This document shows positions 30,908-40,280 of a stretch of 52,282 bases of DNA, piece after piece. Every line of letters begins with the position of its first letter. Position 1 is the stretch's first letter. The notes beneath the pieces were generated by a model. That model was not told where the DNA came from, made no database searches, and worked only from the letters and a program-made list of their open reading frames with translations. Position numbers and translations under genes: made by a program. This DNA comes from a virus, in the IMG/VR virus record IMGVR_UViG_3300022857_000007, positions 1-52,282 of that record. One strand, 5' to 3'.

Positions 30908-33900
30908 CTACATTAATTTCTTCAACATCACCTTCTTCCTCTTCATTAGATAGTTCTTCAATTTCATTGATAAGCATTTGTGACTTTTTCACTAAAATAT
31001 CATGTTTAGTCAATAAAGGATTTTTACCCTGATCGTAAGCGTTCATTATCTCATTCACATCCGACACATCAACCCTTCTTTCTAAAGAGTCTAAAAGTTT
31101 TTTTGCATCTCCAAAAGTCTTTTGCTGACTATCAAACTGGTCTTGAAATTCATCTTCAACAGTTTCTGTTATAATTTCTTCTTCATCGACACCTAACAAC
31201 TCATTCAACAAAGAATCTGTCCTATTATTAGCAAGCCTCTGATTTCTTCGCATCTTTCTTATTTCTGAAATTTCATCAGGAGTATCGTCTGGAAGTTCTT
31301 CTCCAGCAGGCAAATCAACTCCATCCCCTAAATCTTCTCCACCTGCATCACCAAGACCTAAATCTTCAGCTCCGCCAAAACCTCCACCAAGACTACTTCC
31401 GCCCCCGCCTCCGCCTGAGAAATCATCACCTTCACCGCCTTCAGCGCCTTCAGCTCCTCCTGAAATAATCTCATCAGCATTTGGAAGTTCGTAAATAGCA
31501 TCAATATCAGTAAACAAACCAATCTTCTTATATGTCTCAACTGCTGCATCGATTTCAGCAAATAATCTCTTCTCAATTTTCTTCTGTTTAAGCAAGAGCT
31601 TAATATCTGACTTAGAAAACCCTAAAAGATTCTCCATTGCCCAAGTATAAGATACTGGAGAAGTTGCATCAGGAGTGAAATACTCCTTAAACACTTCTAC
31701 ACGAGCTTTCATTGTTTCTAATTTTAGAAGCTCTTGCTGAGAGGAAGGGTTGTTTAATTTTAAATCAAAGTCCTCTAAATCTTCTTCCGAAAAACCGAGG
31801 AAATGCAAATGTATAGAAGCAATTCTTCGAAGCTCCATTAAGAACGCTTCTTGAATTGAGTTTACTGTTCTTGCAAACCTTAAATCGGCTTGAGAAAGCG
31901 TAGACCCTCCGGGTAGGTTCTCGGTATAGTTTAAATAAGTTTTTGGGACTTTTAAAGAAGCGAAAAGTTTCTTTTCTAGATACTCAATATCTTGAATTTC
32001 TCCTAGATTTGAAGCTCCGGGAAGAGTTTCAATTTTCGACATCTTTTGATCCCTAATCGGGATAAAGTAATCCTCCGTTACATTTAACGGATCATATCTA
32101 TAGTTCGTGTTTCCGTTGTTCTGATTCACCATTGGTTGTTTCTTCAGTTGATTCTGAAGCCCCATCATAAATTGTTCAACATCTTGCTCTTCTAAATTCC
32201 CTACCTCAATATAGAACACCCTTCTTTCTGGCGCTCTAACCAAACGATACACTAGCATTGCATCCTCAGCCAACTGTAATTGCTTCCAAAGCTTTCTCGC
32301 TGAATCTAATATAGACCTACCATAAGGAAGTCTTTTTGAGTCTTCTAAAAGTCTAAAGTGAGCTACTTGCCAGAACTCAAAATCCATACCCATTGTTTCC
32401 CATCTAAATTTTTCAGACTGAGACTCCTCTCCTGAGAGAGGTGGTATTCTACTAATTTCTTCTCCACTTAAAACTTTAAAATCATATATACCATCTCCTT
32501 TTGCAATATGAAGGTGCATGTAAAAATCACCAAATTTCATCAAATCTCTAAGAATCATTCTTGCGTTGTAGTTCATGTTTAATCTCTTATTAAACAGATC
32601 TTCTAGTGCAGTTTGAATTCTACCATTTTGAGAATAAATCTGAAGTATCTTTCCGTTCTCTCCACGAGTTAAACAATTATGCGAAACAATTCCTGTTCCA
32701 TTAGAAGTGTTTACAACAAAATTGTTGTAATTCCCTGAATTTACAAGATCATAAGTTTTCTTCTTTCCAATAAACTCAACAGAAACTACTGAATGGTTTG
32801 CTGCTTTAGCAAAACCTTTCATATTTTTGTAGTCTGTTGATTTAAGTATGGTTTCAATTTGTCTATAATTAAACCCATCTTCTCTACATATTTTAGAAAA
32901 GTTAACAGACCCTTCGCTTGAAATCAAACTTCTTTTAAGTCTATTTAATATTTGACTCTTAGACTTAAATGGCTTAACTGTTTTTGACCAATTTGTCCCA
33001 TTAGAACGAAGAAAAGAATCCAGCTTTTTGTAACTCCAACCCATCTCTTCACAAATGCAGCCCATAGATTTTTCTAAAATCATAAAAGGGGCTTGTTTTT
33101 TACACACAGCAGAAATGCTTTCGAAACTAATATTTTGTACAATGAAATCTATATCTTCAATTCTATTAATACCTAAAGATTTATAAGCCTCTGATTTTCT
33201 TAAAACATAAGCATTAGTCCCTAGGTCGATAGCTATTTTGTTTATATTCTTAAATTTAAGATAACTATCAATAATATCCTGTGAAGTAAAATCTCTATTT
33301 AAATCATTTCTATATCTACCATTTTTATCACCAGATAATAATTCGCCTTTTCCGAACATTCCATTTTCTTCTCCTGATCTAGAGAAGTTTTCTAACAACT
33401 GCTCTTTAGTCCAAGAAGAATATTTAGCTTTTCTGTTTTTAGACATCTGTTCTTGCCTATTAGCTCTCCATTCTGGGTCACTCCAGTACTTTCCGTCAGC
33501 TGAATTAGTTTCAGAAAAAACTTTTCTCATTTTATCACTATATTCCTTATCATTTTTCCAACGATAAGAATTTAAAGAAGCATGAAGGTTTTGGTGATCA
33601 AACCAACCCATAACTTGAAGATTGGAAGGATCATTGTTAAGTTTGTCAAAATTCTTGTGATGAACAACACCTTTCTGTTCATTCCACAAAGTTTTTTTAA
33701 CAACACGATGAGTGTAAACCCATTTTCCGTTTTCTAATATCATCTCATAACCGTTAATCCTATCTTGATCGCTAGATGTCTTACAGTACATAGAAGCAAC
33801 GCTATGACCTTCTTTTAAGTCAATTGTTTTTGTGTATTTTTCATCTCTACGATTTAACCATAAATGCTCACTAGTTGCCTCTACAAAAGAATCATCATCG

Positions 33901-34433
33901 AAAGTTACTTTATAAACATCCTGTTCTCCTTTATAAACAACTCTGTCACAAATAGAAGCTTCAAATTCTTTTGTTTCAGGATTACATCCGTAAACATAAA
34001 AATTTGATTCTTTTCTTTTATAAAGCTCCTCAATAGTCACCTTCTCACCTGAAAGGAGAGGTATTACTGTATCAGCAGCTAAACACTCATCCCTTAATAT
34101 ATCTAATGCCGCTGCAATTTCGGGAGACATATCCATAGCTCTGAAATCTTGGTAAGAAGCAATTCTATCTGTATCATAATACAACGTTCTTGTATAGATG
34201 TTCTCGTTAATCTTACTTACTTGCCAATCAAGAAATTGCTGTTGAGTGTTTTCAATGTGATCTTTTTGAGTAGCAGGAGGAAGTGTTGATGAAGTTCCAG
34301 TTCCTTGCCCTGATATGTTACTAGGAGTGATTCTATTCCCCCCTCTAAGAGCAGACATTGCACTCTTAAATATACCAACACCCTTATCTCCATTAGGGTT
34401 GTTCGATTGCTCTGTTATAATTTTATCAGCCAT
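30900..34433 (-). CDS. gp20: Portal protein with HNH intein
   Basis: This is a 1177-residue precursor. The N-extein is residues 1-116. A 470-residue intein occupies 117-586, and the C-extein resumes at C587 with CLTRGENGKILQIYS. Portal signatures follow: RMILRDLMKFGDFYMHLHI, GRSILDSARKLWKQLQLAED, AMLVYRLVRAPERRVFYIEV, and the later ASLKVPKTYLNY. These match T4 gp20-type portals, a 12-mer at the head vertex through which DNA is packaged. The mature protein would be 707 residues. The C-terminus has a Gly/Asp/Glu-rich disordered stretch (about residues 1015-1080). It lies 52 bp downstream of the terminase gene. Confidence 0.9.
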   Translation of the reverse strand: MADKIITEQSNNPNGDKGVGIFKSAMSALRGGNRITPSNISGQGTGTSSTLPPATQKDHIENTQQQFLDWQVSKINENIYTRTLYYDTDRIASYQDFRAMDMSPEIAAALDILRDECLAADTVIPLLSGEKVTIEELYKRKESNFYVYGCNPETKEFEASICDRVVYKGEQDVYKVTFDDDSFVEATSEHLWLNRRDEKYTKTIDLKEGHSVASMYCKTSSDQDRINGYEMILENGKWVYTHRVVKKTLWNEQKGVVHHKNFDKLNNDPSNLQVMGWFDHQNLHASLNSYRWKNDKEYSDKMRKVFSETNSADGKYWSDPEWRANRQEQMSKNRKAKYSSWTKEQLLENFSRSGEENGMFGKGELLSGDKNGRYRNDLNRDFTSQDIIDSYLKFKNINKIAIDLGTNAYVLRKSEAYKSLGINRIEDIDFIVQNISFESISAVCKKQAPFMILEKSMGCICEEMGWSYKKLDSFLRSNGTNWSKTVKPFKSKSQILNRLKRSLISSEGSVNFSKICREDGFNYRQIETILKSTDYKNMKGFAKAANHSVVSVEFIGKKKTYDLVNSGNYNNFVVNTSNGTGIVSHNCLTRGENGKILQIYSQNGRIQTALEDLFNKRLNMNYNARMILRDLMKFGDFYMHLHIAKGDGIYDFKVLSGEEISRIPPLSGEESQSEKFRWETMGMDFEFWQVAHFRLLEDSKRLPYGRSILDSARKLWKQLQLAEDAMLVYRLVRAPERRVFYIEVGNLEEQDVEQFMMGLQNQLKKQPMVNQNNGNTNYRYDPLNVTEDYFIPIRDQKMSKIETLPGASNLGEIQDIEYLEKKLFASLKVPKTYLNYTENLPGGSTLSQADLRFARTVNSIQEAFLMELRRIASIHLHFLGFSEEDLEDFDLKLNNPSSQQELLKLETMKARVEVFKEYFTPDATSPVSYTWAMENLLGFSKSDIKLLLKQKKIEKRLFAEIDAAVETYKKIGLFTDIDAIYELPNADEIISGGAEGAEGGEGDDFSGGGGGGSSLGGGFGGAEDLGLGDAGGEDLGDGVDLPAGEELPDDTPDEISEIRKMRRNQRLANNRTDSLLNELLGVDEEEIITETVEDEFQDQFDSQQKTFGDAKKLLDSLERRVDVSDVNEIMNAYDQGKNPLLTKHDILVKKSQMLINEIEELSNEEEEGDVEEINVDE
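32676..34085 (-). other. Intein with HNH endonuclease in the portal gene (470 aa)
   Basis: It begins CLAADTVIPLLSG at the LDILRDE junction and has block-B ATSEHLW. An HNH core, VVHHKNFDKLNNDPSNLQVM, lies at about residues 256-275 of the precursor, followed by helix repeats (MFGKGELLSGDKNGRYRND and later DNA-binding-like segments). It ends NNFVVNTSNGTGIVSHN before Cys587. Confidence 0.93.
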
Positions 34434-34485
34434 TTTTATCGTCTTGTTTTTCTAATATAATCTTTGTTTTTTGAAAAGTAAACAC

Positions 34486-37299
34486 TTAATCAGTTAACCA
34501 GTTTAAATCATCATCTATTGATTGATCTCTATTTCCTCCTGCAAAAATTATAGGACTTATTCCTTTTCTTTTCTTTTCTGAATTTTCGCCTTCTTTTTTT
34601 CTACTTGCTCTTCTAACTTGCTCTGGAGTGTTATCTCTCATTGGAGATTTTCCATTTAAATTGAAATATTTTAGCATCTGTTTTGCCTGATCTCTAGACT
34701 TAGTTGCATTTTCATACTCTGTATTTCTCATATAAAGAGCAATAGCCCAAGCGAAAATTAAATCATCGTTGAAACCTTTTTCGTGCTGTTCTTTATCTTT
34801 AACTTTGACGAAAGTATCGAACTCAGATAGTAATCTTTTTGAGTTTATAATAACCTGTTTTTCCCTCATAATTTGGATGAGGTTTGCCATCATAAGAGGT
34901 CTTGTTTTTGAGGTCGTCTGGAAACCCGGAACCAACGCTCCGTCCTTATACATCGTTGCCTCTTTATAAGAAGAAGCTTTAACATAAAAGTCCTTATAGT
35001 TTTTGCAAAAGAATTGATTTGTATACTTAAGTTGATTCTTTAATCTAAATGTTGTAGCAGAACCCATCGAGTTAACCTCAATAGCTACAAATGCGTTGTT
35101 ATAAATTTTGGCAACTTTGTATACAATATCAGCTAATTGATCAGGGTCTACTTTAACTTGAAGCTCTCCAACTTGAGTCATAGTTTCTACATTGATTAGT
35201 TCAAGCGTAGAATAATCTCGACCATCTCCCCTAGATACATCTCCTCCGATAATGTAATTATTACCTTCAACTGGTAATTCCCAAATATAAAAAGGAGTTC
35301 TGTCGTGAGTGAAATTTTCAGTTTCTACCTTCCAATCAAAATAACACAAAGGCTCAATCCCTTCGTGCATAATTCTGTCTTTGTATTTTCTTAATATTTT
35401 TGCATCAATTACTAAATGCTTAGATCCTTCAAAAGATAAATCAAGTTCCTGAGCAATAGCAATGGGGTCATTATTTAAACGAGTACACTGATCATCATAC
35501 CAAGGACTCCAAGGATACCTCTCTCCATCGTCATCAATTTTCCACTCAAGATCTTCTGATGCCATTGGGTTTTGAGTCCAATGTATCTCTACTGGGTTAA
35601 AATCATTTTTCCCTGCCTCTGCTTTTGTCCATATATCATGATACAAATTACCTGTACCGTATGGAGTAGAAATTAGTATCGCATCTCCTCTTGTCATCGA
35701 AAGAGCTGTTGATGCTGCTTTCCAAATATCTGAAGCATCCTTAATAAATGCAACCTCATCCAAAACCAATAAAGTTAAGGCTTCACCACGCCCTGCTTGA
35801 GGAGATGCTGCTTTTGCTTCGATTTGACAATTATTATGAAACTGAAGCATTTTTTTGTTTTCAGTTTTATAAATAGAAGTTCCAATTTTTGGCGGCTTTA
35901 AGAAGTCTGGTAGATAATCGATAAACTGTTTACAAGTCTCCAAAAAACGAATAGCGCCTGCACCATCATTTGCAATAACAAGAACTCTTTCATCTTTTCC
36001 AAACATTAATCTCCATGCACAATAACCAGCAGTTATTACCGACAATCCAGTGTTATGTGTTAATAATCCATCAATAAAAAAGTTTTCATTTTTTTCAACT
36101 GAAATATCATAACACATAATTTTGCCAGCATCTTTAACACTTTTTATAACGGAATCATATTTTACATCGTGCTTATAAGAGTTTACAATTCTATTATGAT
36201 TTTCATTTGTTTTATCATATATCCCTATTTCTTCAACAAAAATCTTACATGCTTTAGAGTGAGTTACTCTTAACTTCCAGAATCTATTTTGTTGCATCTT
36301 CATTCCGACAACTTCATAAATATTACAAGCAATATTATAACGCAGTAAAAGCTCTTTCACTTGATACAGATATTCTCTACATGGAGACCCAATTCCAAAC
36401 TCCAATCTTTCAGAGTTCCCAACCTTATGAATACTAACCCACCCATCTCCAGCAAACATCCTATTCAAAAGAAGAGATGTTGATTTTTTGTTCCAACTAA
36501 AAACCTCCTTTGGTAAAACTTTATATTCTGATCTACAATCAACCCCCATTTCTTCACAAATAACTTTAAAAGAATTTTTTGTTTTAGAACCATGAGATTG
36601 ATGAGGAAAAACATCATACCCGTTACCTTTTTGTGTTTTTCTAATCTGAAGTTCAGGGGTTAAATCAGTAACACATTCACAAAATTCTTCAATATATTTA
36701 ATATTATTATTGGTAAATTTTGGCTGACTTATAGCACTACCGTCAGTAATCATATAACCTAAAGCAATAACATAAGAATTTCTTGGAGATACATTTCCAA
36801 AAACAGGGTTTTTAAATAAAACTTTGTCTCCTTTTTTTAACTCTTTGGCCTTCACCCACCCTTTGTCTTCAATAAATAAAGGATGGTTTTTACCTACAGT
36901 TAGGTTTCTTGTGTCCCTTAATTTAAGAGTAACACATTCCCTAATACCACTTTCCCAAGAATCACAAACTTTATCTTTTTCTAATTTTTTAGAACTAAGA
37001 TCATAAGACCAAACTGAATCCCCAATATTAAAGTCTTCTATTGACTTGATTCCTTCAGGAGTGTTAACATAAGTCCCCTCAGGTAAACACTGGCGAGACT
37101 TAAGAGTTATGTTGAAACGGAAATCAATAAAGTCATCTAAGATGTCTTCCTGATACTCAAAACAAGTCATATCAGTTATCAGCTGCTTCTCAGCATTAAA
37201 TACCTTCCCGTATGTGTTTAGAAAATAAACAGGGTCAGAAGCACATTTTAAATACTCTGACCTTTGTTTAAATTTTGGAACTTTTTTTATAATCGACAT
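34486..37299 (-). CDS. gp17: Large terminase (packaging ATPase-nuclease) with LAGLIDADG intein
   Basis: This is a 937-residue precursor. The extein is 70 residues, then a 346-residue intein (71-416), then 521 residues (591 mature, near the T4 gp17 size). The intein splits the ATPase P-loop, KSRQ/TGLSVITAGY; the mature motif SRQTGLS is the deviant Walker A of this family. Walker B is LLVLDE (510-515), followed by ISTPYGTGN. The C-terminal RNase H-type nuclease shows YIIGGDVSRGDGRD, VAIEVNSMGS and FNDDLIFAWAIAL. With the portal it forms the DNA-packaging motor. The start ATG follows a CTATTTATAG box by 13 bp. Confidence 0.92.
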   Translation of the reverse strand: MSIIKKVPKFKQRSEYLKCASDPVYFLNTYGKVFNAEKQLITDMTCFEYQEDILDDFIDFRFNITLKSRQCLPEGTYVNTPEGIKSIEDFNIGDSVWSYDLSSKKLEKDKVCDSWESGIRECVTLKLRDTRNLTVGKNHPLFIEDKGWVKAKELKKGDKVLFKNPVFGNVSPRNSYVIALGYMITDGSAISQPKFTNNNIKYIEEFCECVTDLTPELQIRKTQKGNGYDVFPHQSHGSKTKNSFKVICEEMGVDCRSEYKVLPKEVFSWNKKSTSLLLNRMFAGDGWVSIHKVGNSERLEFGIGSPCREYLYQVKELLLRYNIACNIYEVVGMKMQQNRFWKLRVTHSKACKIFVEEIGIYDKTNENHNRIVNSYKHDVKYDSVIKSVKDAGKIMCYDISVEKNENFFIDGLLTHNTGLSVITAGYCAWRLMFGKDERVLVIANDGAGAIRFLETCKQFIDYLPDFLKPPKIGTSIYKTENKKMLQFHNNCQIEAKAASPQAGRGEALTLLVLDEVAFIKDASDIWKAASTALSMTRGDAILISTPYGTGNLYHDIWTKAEAGKNDFNPVEIHWTQNPMASEDLEWKIDDDGERYPWSPWYDDQCTRLNNDPIAIAQELDLSFEGSKHLVIDAKILRKYKDRIMHEGIEPLCYFDWKVETENFTHDRTPFYIWELPVEGNNYIIGGDVSRGDGRDYSTLELINVETMTQVGELQVKVDPDQLADIVYKVAKIYNNAFVAIEVNSMGSATTFRLKNQLKYTNQFFCKNYKDFYVKASSYKEATMYKDGALVPGFQTTSKTRPLMMANLIQIMREKQVIINSKRLLSEFDTFVKVKDKEQHEKGFNDDLIFAWAIALYMRNTEYENATKSRDQAKQMLKYFNLNGKSPMRDNTPEQVRRASRKKEGENSEKKRKGISPIIFAGGNRDQSIDDDLNWLTD
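36052..37089 (-). other. LAGLIDADG intein in the terminase Walker A motif (346 aa)
   Basis: It begins CLPEGTYVNTPEGIKSIEDF, has block-B VGKNHPLF, and two LAGLIDADG-like motifs, ALGYMITDGS and LLNRMFAGDGWV. It ends ENFFIDGLLTHN, with Thr as the following extein residue. The edges check at base level: TGT at 37087-37089 and AAC at 36052-36054. Confidence 0.94.
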
Positions 37300-37311
37300 A
37301 CTTATTATTTG

Positions 37312-37321
37312 CTATAAATAG
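37312..37321 (-). promoter_or_regulatory. CTATTTATAG box upstream of terminase
   Basis: An exact match to the box before the repeat-protein and fibre genes; 13 bp separate it from the terminase ATG. Confidence 0.45.
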
Positions 37322-37346
37322 TCAGTTTCGATGTTTTACCGCATTT

Positions 37347-38201
37347 TTAAGCTAAACCGTAGTAGTCAAACAACGGAAGAACATCAGACATATCAACAGT
37401 TATTGTTTTGTTGAACATCTTTAAATCTCCATCTTGCTCTTTATATTGACAGTAGAATTTAACATCTACATCTTTTGGGTTCATTATAATAAATGAATCC
37501 CTATCATTAAAATCTGTATTAACAGTAAATGTGCTTCTAGAACCAATATACTCTCCAGCAGCTTTACCTGAACTAGCTGTTCCGATAGCTCCTTCAGAAG
37601 GATTAACCCACCACATTCTTTTTAAAGGAGTTGTTTCTACACCGTCAATCATGAATTTCCCAGTAATTCTAATTTTACCATCCTCTTCTTCAGTTTTAAC
37701 CTCTAGAGTTATTAACCCAGTAGCAACATCAGGAACGTCTTTTTTAATTCCATAAATAGTTGTTGCCATTACTAAAGCAACTTCTTCATCAGAAGGGCTT
37801 TCCCAACCAGTAACTGAAACAGCTTTTTCATAACTAGGATTCCCTCTCATCTTATCCATATTCTCAAGATAAGTTTCATAAAGAAAACTCCAAAACTTAA
37901 CTACAGAGTAAGAATCTCCTTTTTTAGTTACAGTAACAGTGCTTGTATGCATCTTTTTTCTGAAAAGTTTTGTTCTAGTAAAAGTGATAGAATTTTCTTC
38001 TAAATTTTCTTCCACTACACAAGGTCTTCCTATGGCTCCAACAACTGAAGAGTTTAGGTTTTCTTGACTAGAATAAACACCAACTCCCTCCCTTGATTTA
38101 TAAGTCCATATTTCTCTTGAATGATTTTCCCAGTGTTGGAATTCTTCATCAAAATATTCATTTAAATGCGCAGTAACGCTTTCTTTGCTTGTAAGTTTCA
38201 T
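37347..38201 (-). CDS. Probable virion protein, unknown
   Basis: This 284-residue protein has an N-terminal helix region and a beta-rich remainder (ITFTRTKLFRKKMHTSTVTV, KIRITGKFMIDGVETTPLKR, STFTVNTDFNDRDSFIIMNP). There are no enzymatic motifs, signal peptide or membrane segments. It lies between the terminase and another unknown of similar character, both in the same direction. The strand pattern and context suggest a minor structural or decoration component. Confidence 0.5.
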   Translation of the reverse strand: MKLTSKESVTAHLNEYFDEEFQHWENHSREIWTYKSREGVGVYSSQENLNSSVVGAIGRPCVVEENLEENSITFTRTKLFRKKMHTSTVTVTKKGDSYSVVKFWSFLYETYLENMDKMRGNPSYEKAVSVTGWESPSDEEVALVMATTIYGIKKDVPDVATGLITLEVKTEEEDGKIRITGKFMIDGVETTPLKRMWWVNPSEGAIGTASSGKAAGEYIGSRSTFTVNTDFNDRDSFIIMNPKDVDVKFYCQYKEQDGDLKMFNKTITVDMSDVLPLFDYYGLA

Positions 38202-38209
38202 ATTTATTA

Positions 38210-38974
38210 TTATAAAATTTTATTAATATCAATGTGGAATCTAGCGACAGTTTGTTTTACTCCATGATATAAAGTTAAAGACAAATACTCTCTATTTGAG
38301 TCAAGCCTATCTTCTTCAGTAAACACATAATCAGCGGAGAATGTGTTTAAATCTGTACTCCCTTTAAAATCAGTAGTCATTGGCACATCTGTTCTTTCTG
38401 TAATCTTACAAAAATCTAATCTTCCACTACCTCTGTTTGAATCTATATTGTTTCCACAAGCAATATAATCTCCATGCCTGTACTTACCACCTCTAACTCC
38501 TCTCATAAACCACATACAACCTATGCCTTGTATATCGACATTGTTATCAACATCTTTGTAAGAAACTTCGTTTAAAATAGAGATGTTTTCAACTGTTGAA
38601 ACTCCGTTTTGTTCTGTTATTCTAACTCCGGGATTGGCGTGATATAAATCAACTTCATAATCTCCTTCAACTAAAATAGAAATCATTGTCGCATCCTCAG
38701 GATTAGCTCTGTTATATAATCTCCAAGCAGAACCTTCATCAGTCCTCTCCATATAAGCTGTAGGGTATTTCCCTCCTCTTAATAATTGAAAAGAATCTTG
38801 ATCTATAGGAAGTACCGTCATCTTGTCAAAATATTCTGTAGCTGGTTGTTTGTTTTTGTGCATAATCCACTTGCCACTTCTAGAAGATTTTAAAGCTCTA
38901 GAAACAACTAAAAGTTTTTTTGCATTAAAAAAATCAACAACCTCTTTATTTAAATCATAAGCATAAATATCCAT
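38210..38974 (-). CDS. Probable virion protein, unknown
   Basis: This is a 254-residue soluble protein with mixed alpha/beta sequence. Notable segments are KWIMHKNKQPATEYFDKM, WRLYNRANPEDATMISIL and MWFMRGVRGGKYRHGDYI. No recognised catalytic motif. Its leader carries an A-rich hexamer repeat (see 38979-38996). It is spaced 8 bp from the next gene, so the pair is probably co-translated. Function unknown. Confidence 0.5.
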   Translation of the reverse strand: MDIYAYDLNKEVVDFFNAKKLLVVSRALKSSRSGKWIMHKNKQPATEYFDKMTVLPIDQDSFQLLRGGKYPTAYMERTDEGSAWRLYNRANPEDATMISILVEGDYEVDLYHANPGVRITEQNGVSTVENISILNEVSYKDVDNNVDIQGIGCMWFMRGVRGGKYRHGDYIACGNNIDSNRGSGRLDFCKITERTDVPMTTDFKGSTDLNTFSADYVFTEEDRLDSNREYLSLTLYHGVKQTVARFHIDINKIL

Positions 38975-38978
38975 TTTG

Positions 38979-38996
38979 TTTTTGTTTTTGTTTTTG
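38979..38996 (-). repeat. CAAAAA hexamer repeat in a gene leader
   Basis: Three full copies (plus a partial) of CAAAAA on the minus strand lie immediately before the ATG at 38974. A-rich leaders can replace Shine-Dalgarno sequences in Bacteroidota; slippage here would alter leader length. Confidence 0.75.
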
Positions 38997-39025
38997 TTCT
39001 TTTCTAAAATTAAATAGTTTTATTT

Positions 39026-39961
39026 TTAGTCAGTACGGTTTTGTTTTTTAAGGTTATTACCCTTGGTAAGTCTGTAATTATGGAAACCTCCATTTTTTGC
39101 ATATTCATAACCTAAATCCCACCATTCGTCCATCTTTTTTTTATCAAATGATAACACGTTATTTGTCAACACTTCTGGAGTGAAACAAATACTTATATTG
39201 ATATCTCTATTATGAGACTGAAGCTTACCCATTTCTATGTTATTCGCCATGTTTTTGTTCAAAAGCATTCTTAAAATAGAAATCATAAAATGAATAGGGT
39301 TTTTTATTTTTAAAGAACCCTTAGGAGTTGTGTTTTCTGCATCCAAAACAATAACATCTATCTCAGTAGCCCTAGCGTCAATGGCTGCTTGGATTGGTAC
39401 ATTTTGAAACAAACCACCGTCAGCATATTGAAACCCATTTCTGTTTATAAGACTCATATAAAGAGGGACATTTGCAGAAGCCCAAAGCCAATCGCAAAAT
39501 TCTTCATAAGGATAATCATTAGATGATTTATATTCAGTTGTCTCCAAAGTTATATTCGTCACAGCAGCTATAACCTCTACCTCTGATTTTCTTAGTTTAT
39601 TGAAATGTTTTTCTTTAAAATACTTTCCAATAAAAACTCTTAAGTTTTTTGATTCCCCAAAGGTTTTTCTAAAAGTTAGAAAACGAAAAAGTATTCTGAA
39701 ATAATTATGTTTTCCTGCTTTTTTTCCTCTAGTGAAAAAAGGATTAACAGAAAAAATGTCTTTTGAAGTTACATTAGTATACCCTTGACGTAAAACCTCA
39801 ATCTCTCTCACAGAACTTAAAGGCGCAAGCAAACTTCCTGTTGATGTTCCTACGTACAAATCATATTGCTTTTTTTTATCTTGCAATAGATGTTGAATAA
39901 CACCTCCCGCAAAAGCCCCTGTTGATCCTCCTCCTGAAATTACTAGTGCTTTTTTTTTCAT
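39026..39961 (-). CDS. Patatin-like phospholipase
   Basis: This 311-residue patatin-fold lipid acyl hydrolase shows the oxyanion-hole loop GGGSTGAF (residues 10-17), the nucleophile elbow GTSTG (S40) and the catalytic Asp in YADGGLFQNVP (D181). The catalytic Ser-Asp dyad is thus complete. It would cleave acyl chains from membrane phospholipids. There is no signal peptide. The position among virion genes suggests either a virion-borne membrane enzyme or a late intracellular effector, for example in lysis. It follows a small beta-protein gene by 4 bp. Confidence 0.86.
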   Translation of the reverse strand: MKKKALVISGGGSTGAFAGGVIQHLLQDKKKQYDLYVGTSTGSLLAPLSSVREIEVLRQGYTNVTSKDIFSVNPFFTRGKKAGKHNYFRILFRFLTFRKTFGESKNLRVFIGKYFKEKHFNKLRKSEVEVIAAVTNITLETTEYKSSNDYPYEEFCDWLWASANVPLYMSLINRNGFQYADGGLFQNVPIQAAIDARATEIDVIVLDAENTTPKGSLKIKNPIHFMISILRMLLNKNMANNIEMGKLQSHNRDINISICFTPEVLTNNVLSFDKKKMDEWWDLGYEYAKNGGFHNYRLTKGNNLKKQNRTD

Positions 39962-39965
39962 GTTT

Positions 39966-40274
39966 TTATATTCCTACGTATATTGTTGTTTGATCATTCG
40001 GAATAACTCTAAGTATTTCGGTTACAAATATTACATCTGTAAAATCATTTTTTATATACAATTGATAATTTCCAAATTCTATTGGAATAAAAGATGCTAA
40101 ATAAACTCCTGACGGGCTATCAATTAAAGAAATTGTGGCTGAGACTCCATCGTAAACCTCTCCGTCTTTTATTAAAATATCATTAAAAGTAGTAGAAGCT
40201 GTTACGGGAGAGTTTGTTAGCCCCGAAACAGAAACAAAATTTATATGTATGGTGTCTCCAGTGTAGTATCTCAT
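39966..40274 (-). CDS. Small beta-rich protein, unknown
   Basis: This is a 102-residue beta protein with an Ig-like feel: GDTIHINFVSVSGLTNSPVT, SATISLIDSPSGVYLASFIP, FGNYQLYIKND. The pattern resembles BppU N-terminal or other small tail-surface Ig modules. It is packed between two similar genes (7 bp and 4 bp spacing). Probably structural; low certainty. Confidence 0.5.
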   Translation of the reverse strand: MRYYTGDTIHINFVSVSGLTNSPVTASTTFNDILIKDGEVYDGVSATISLIDSPSGVYLASFIPIEFGNYQLYIKNDFTDVIFVTEILRVIPNDQTTIYVGI

Positions 40275-40280
40275 GTGTTT

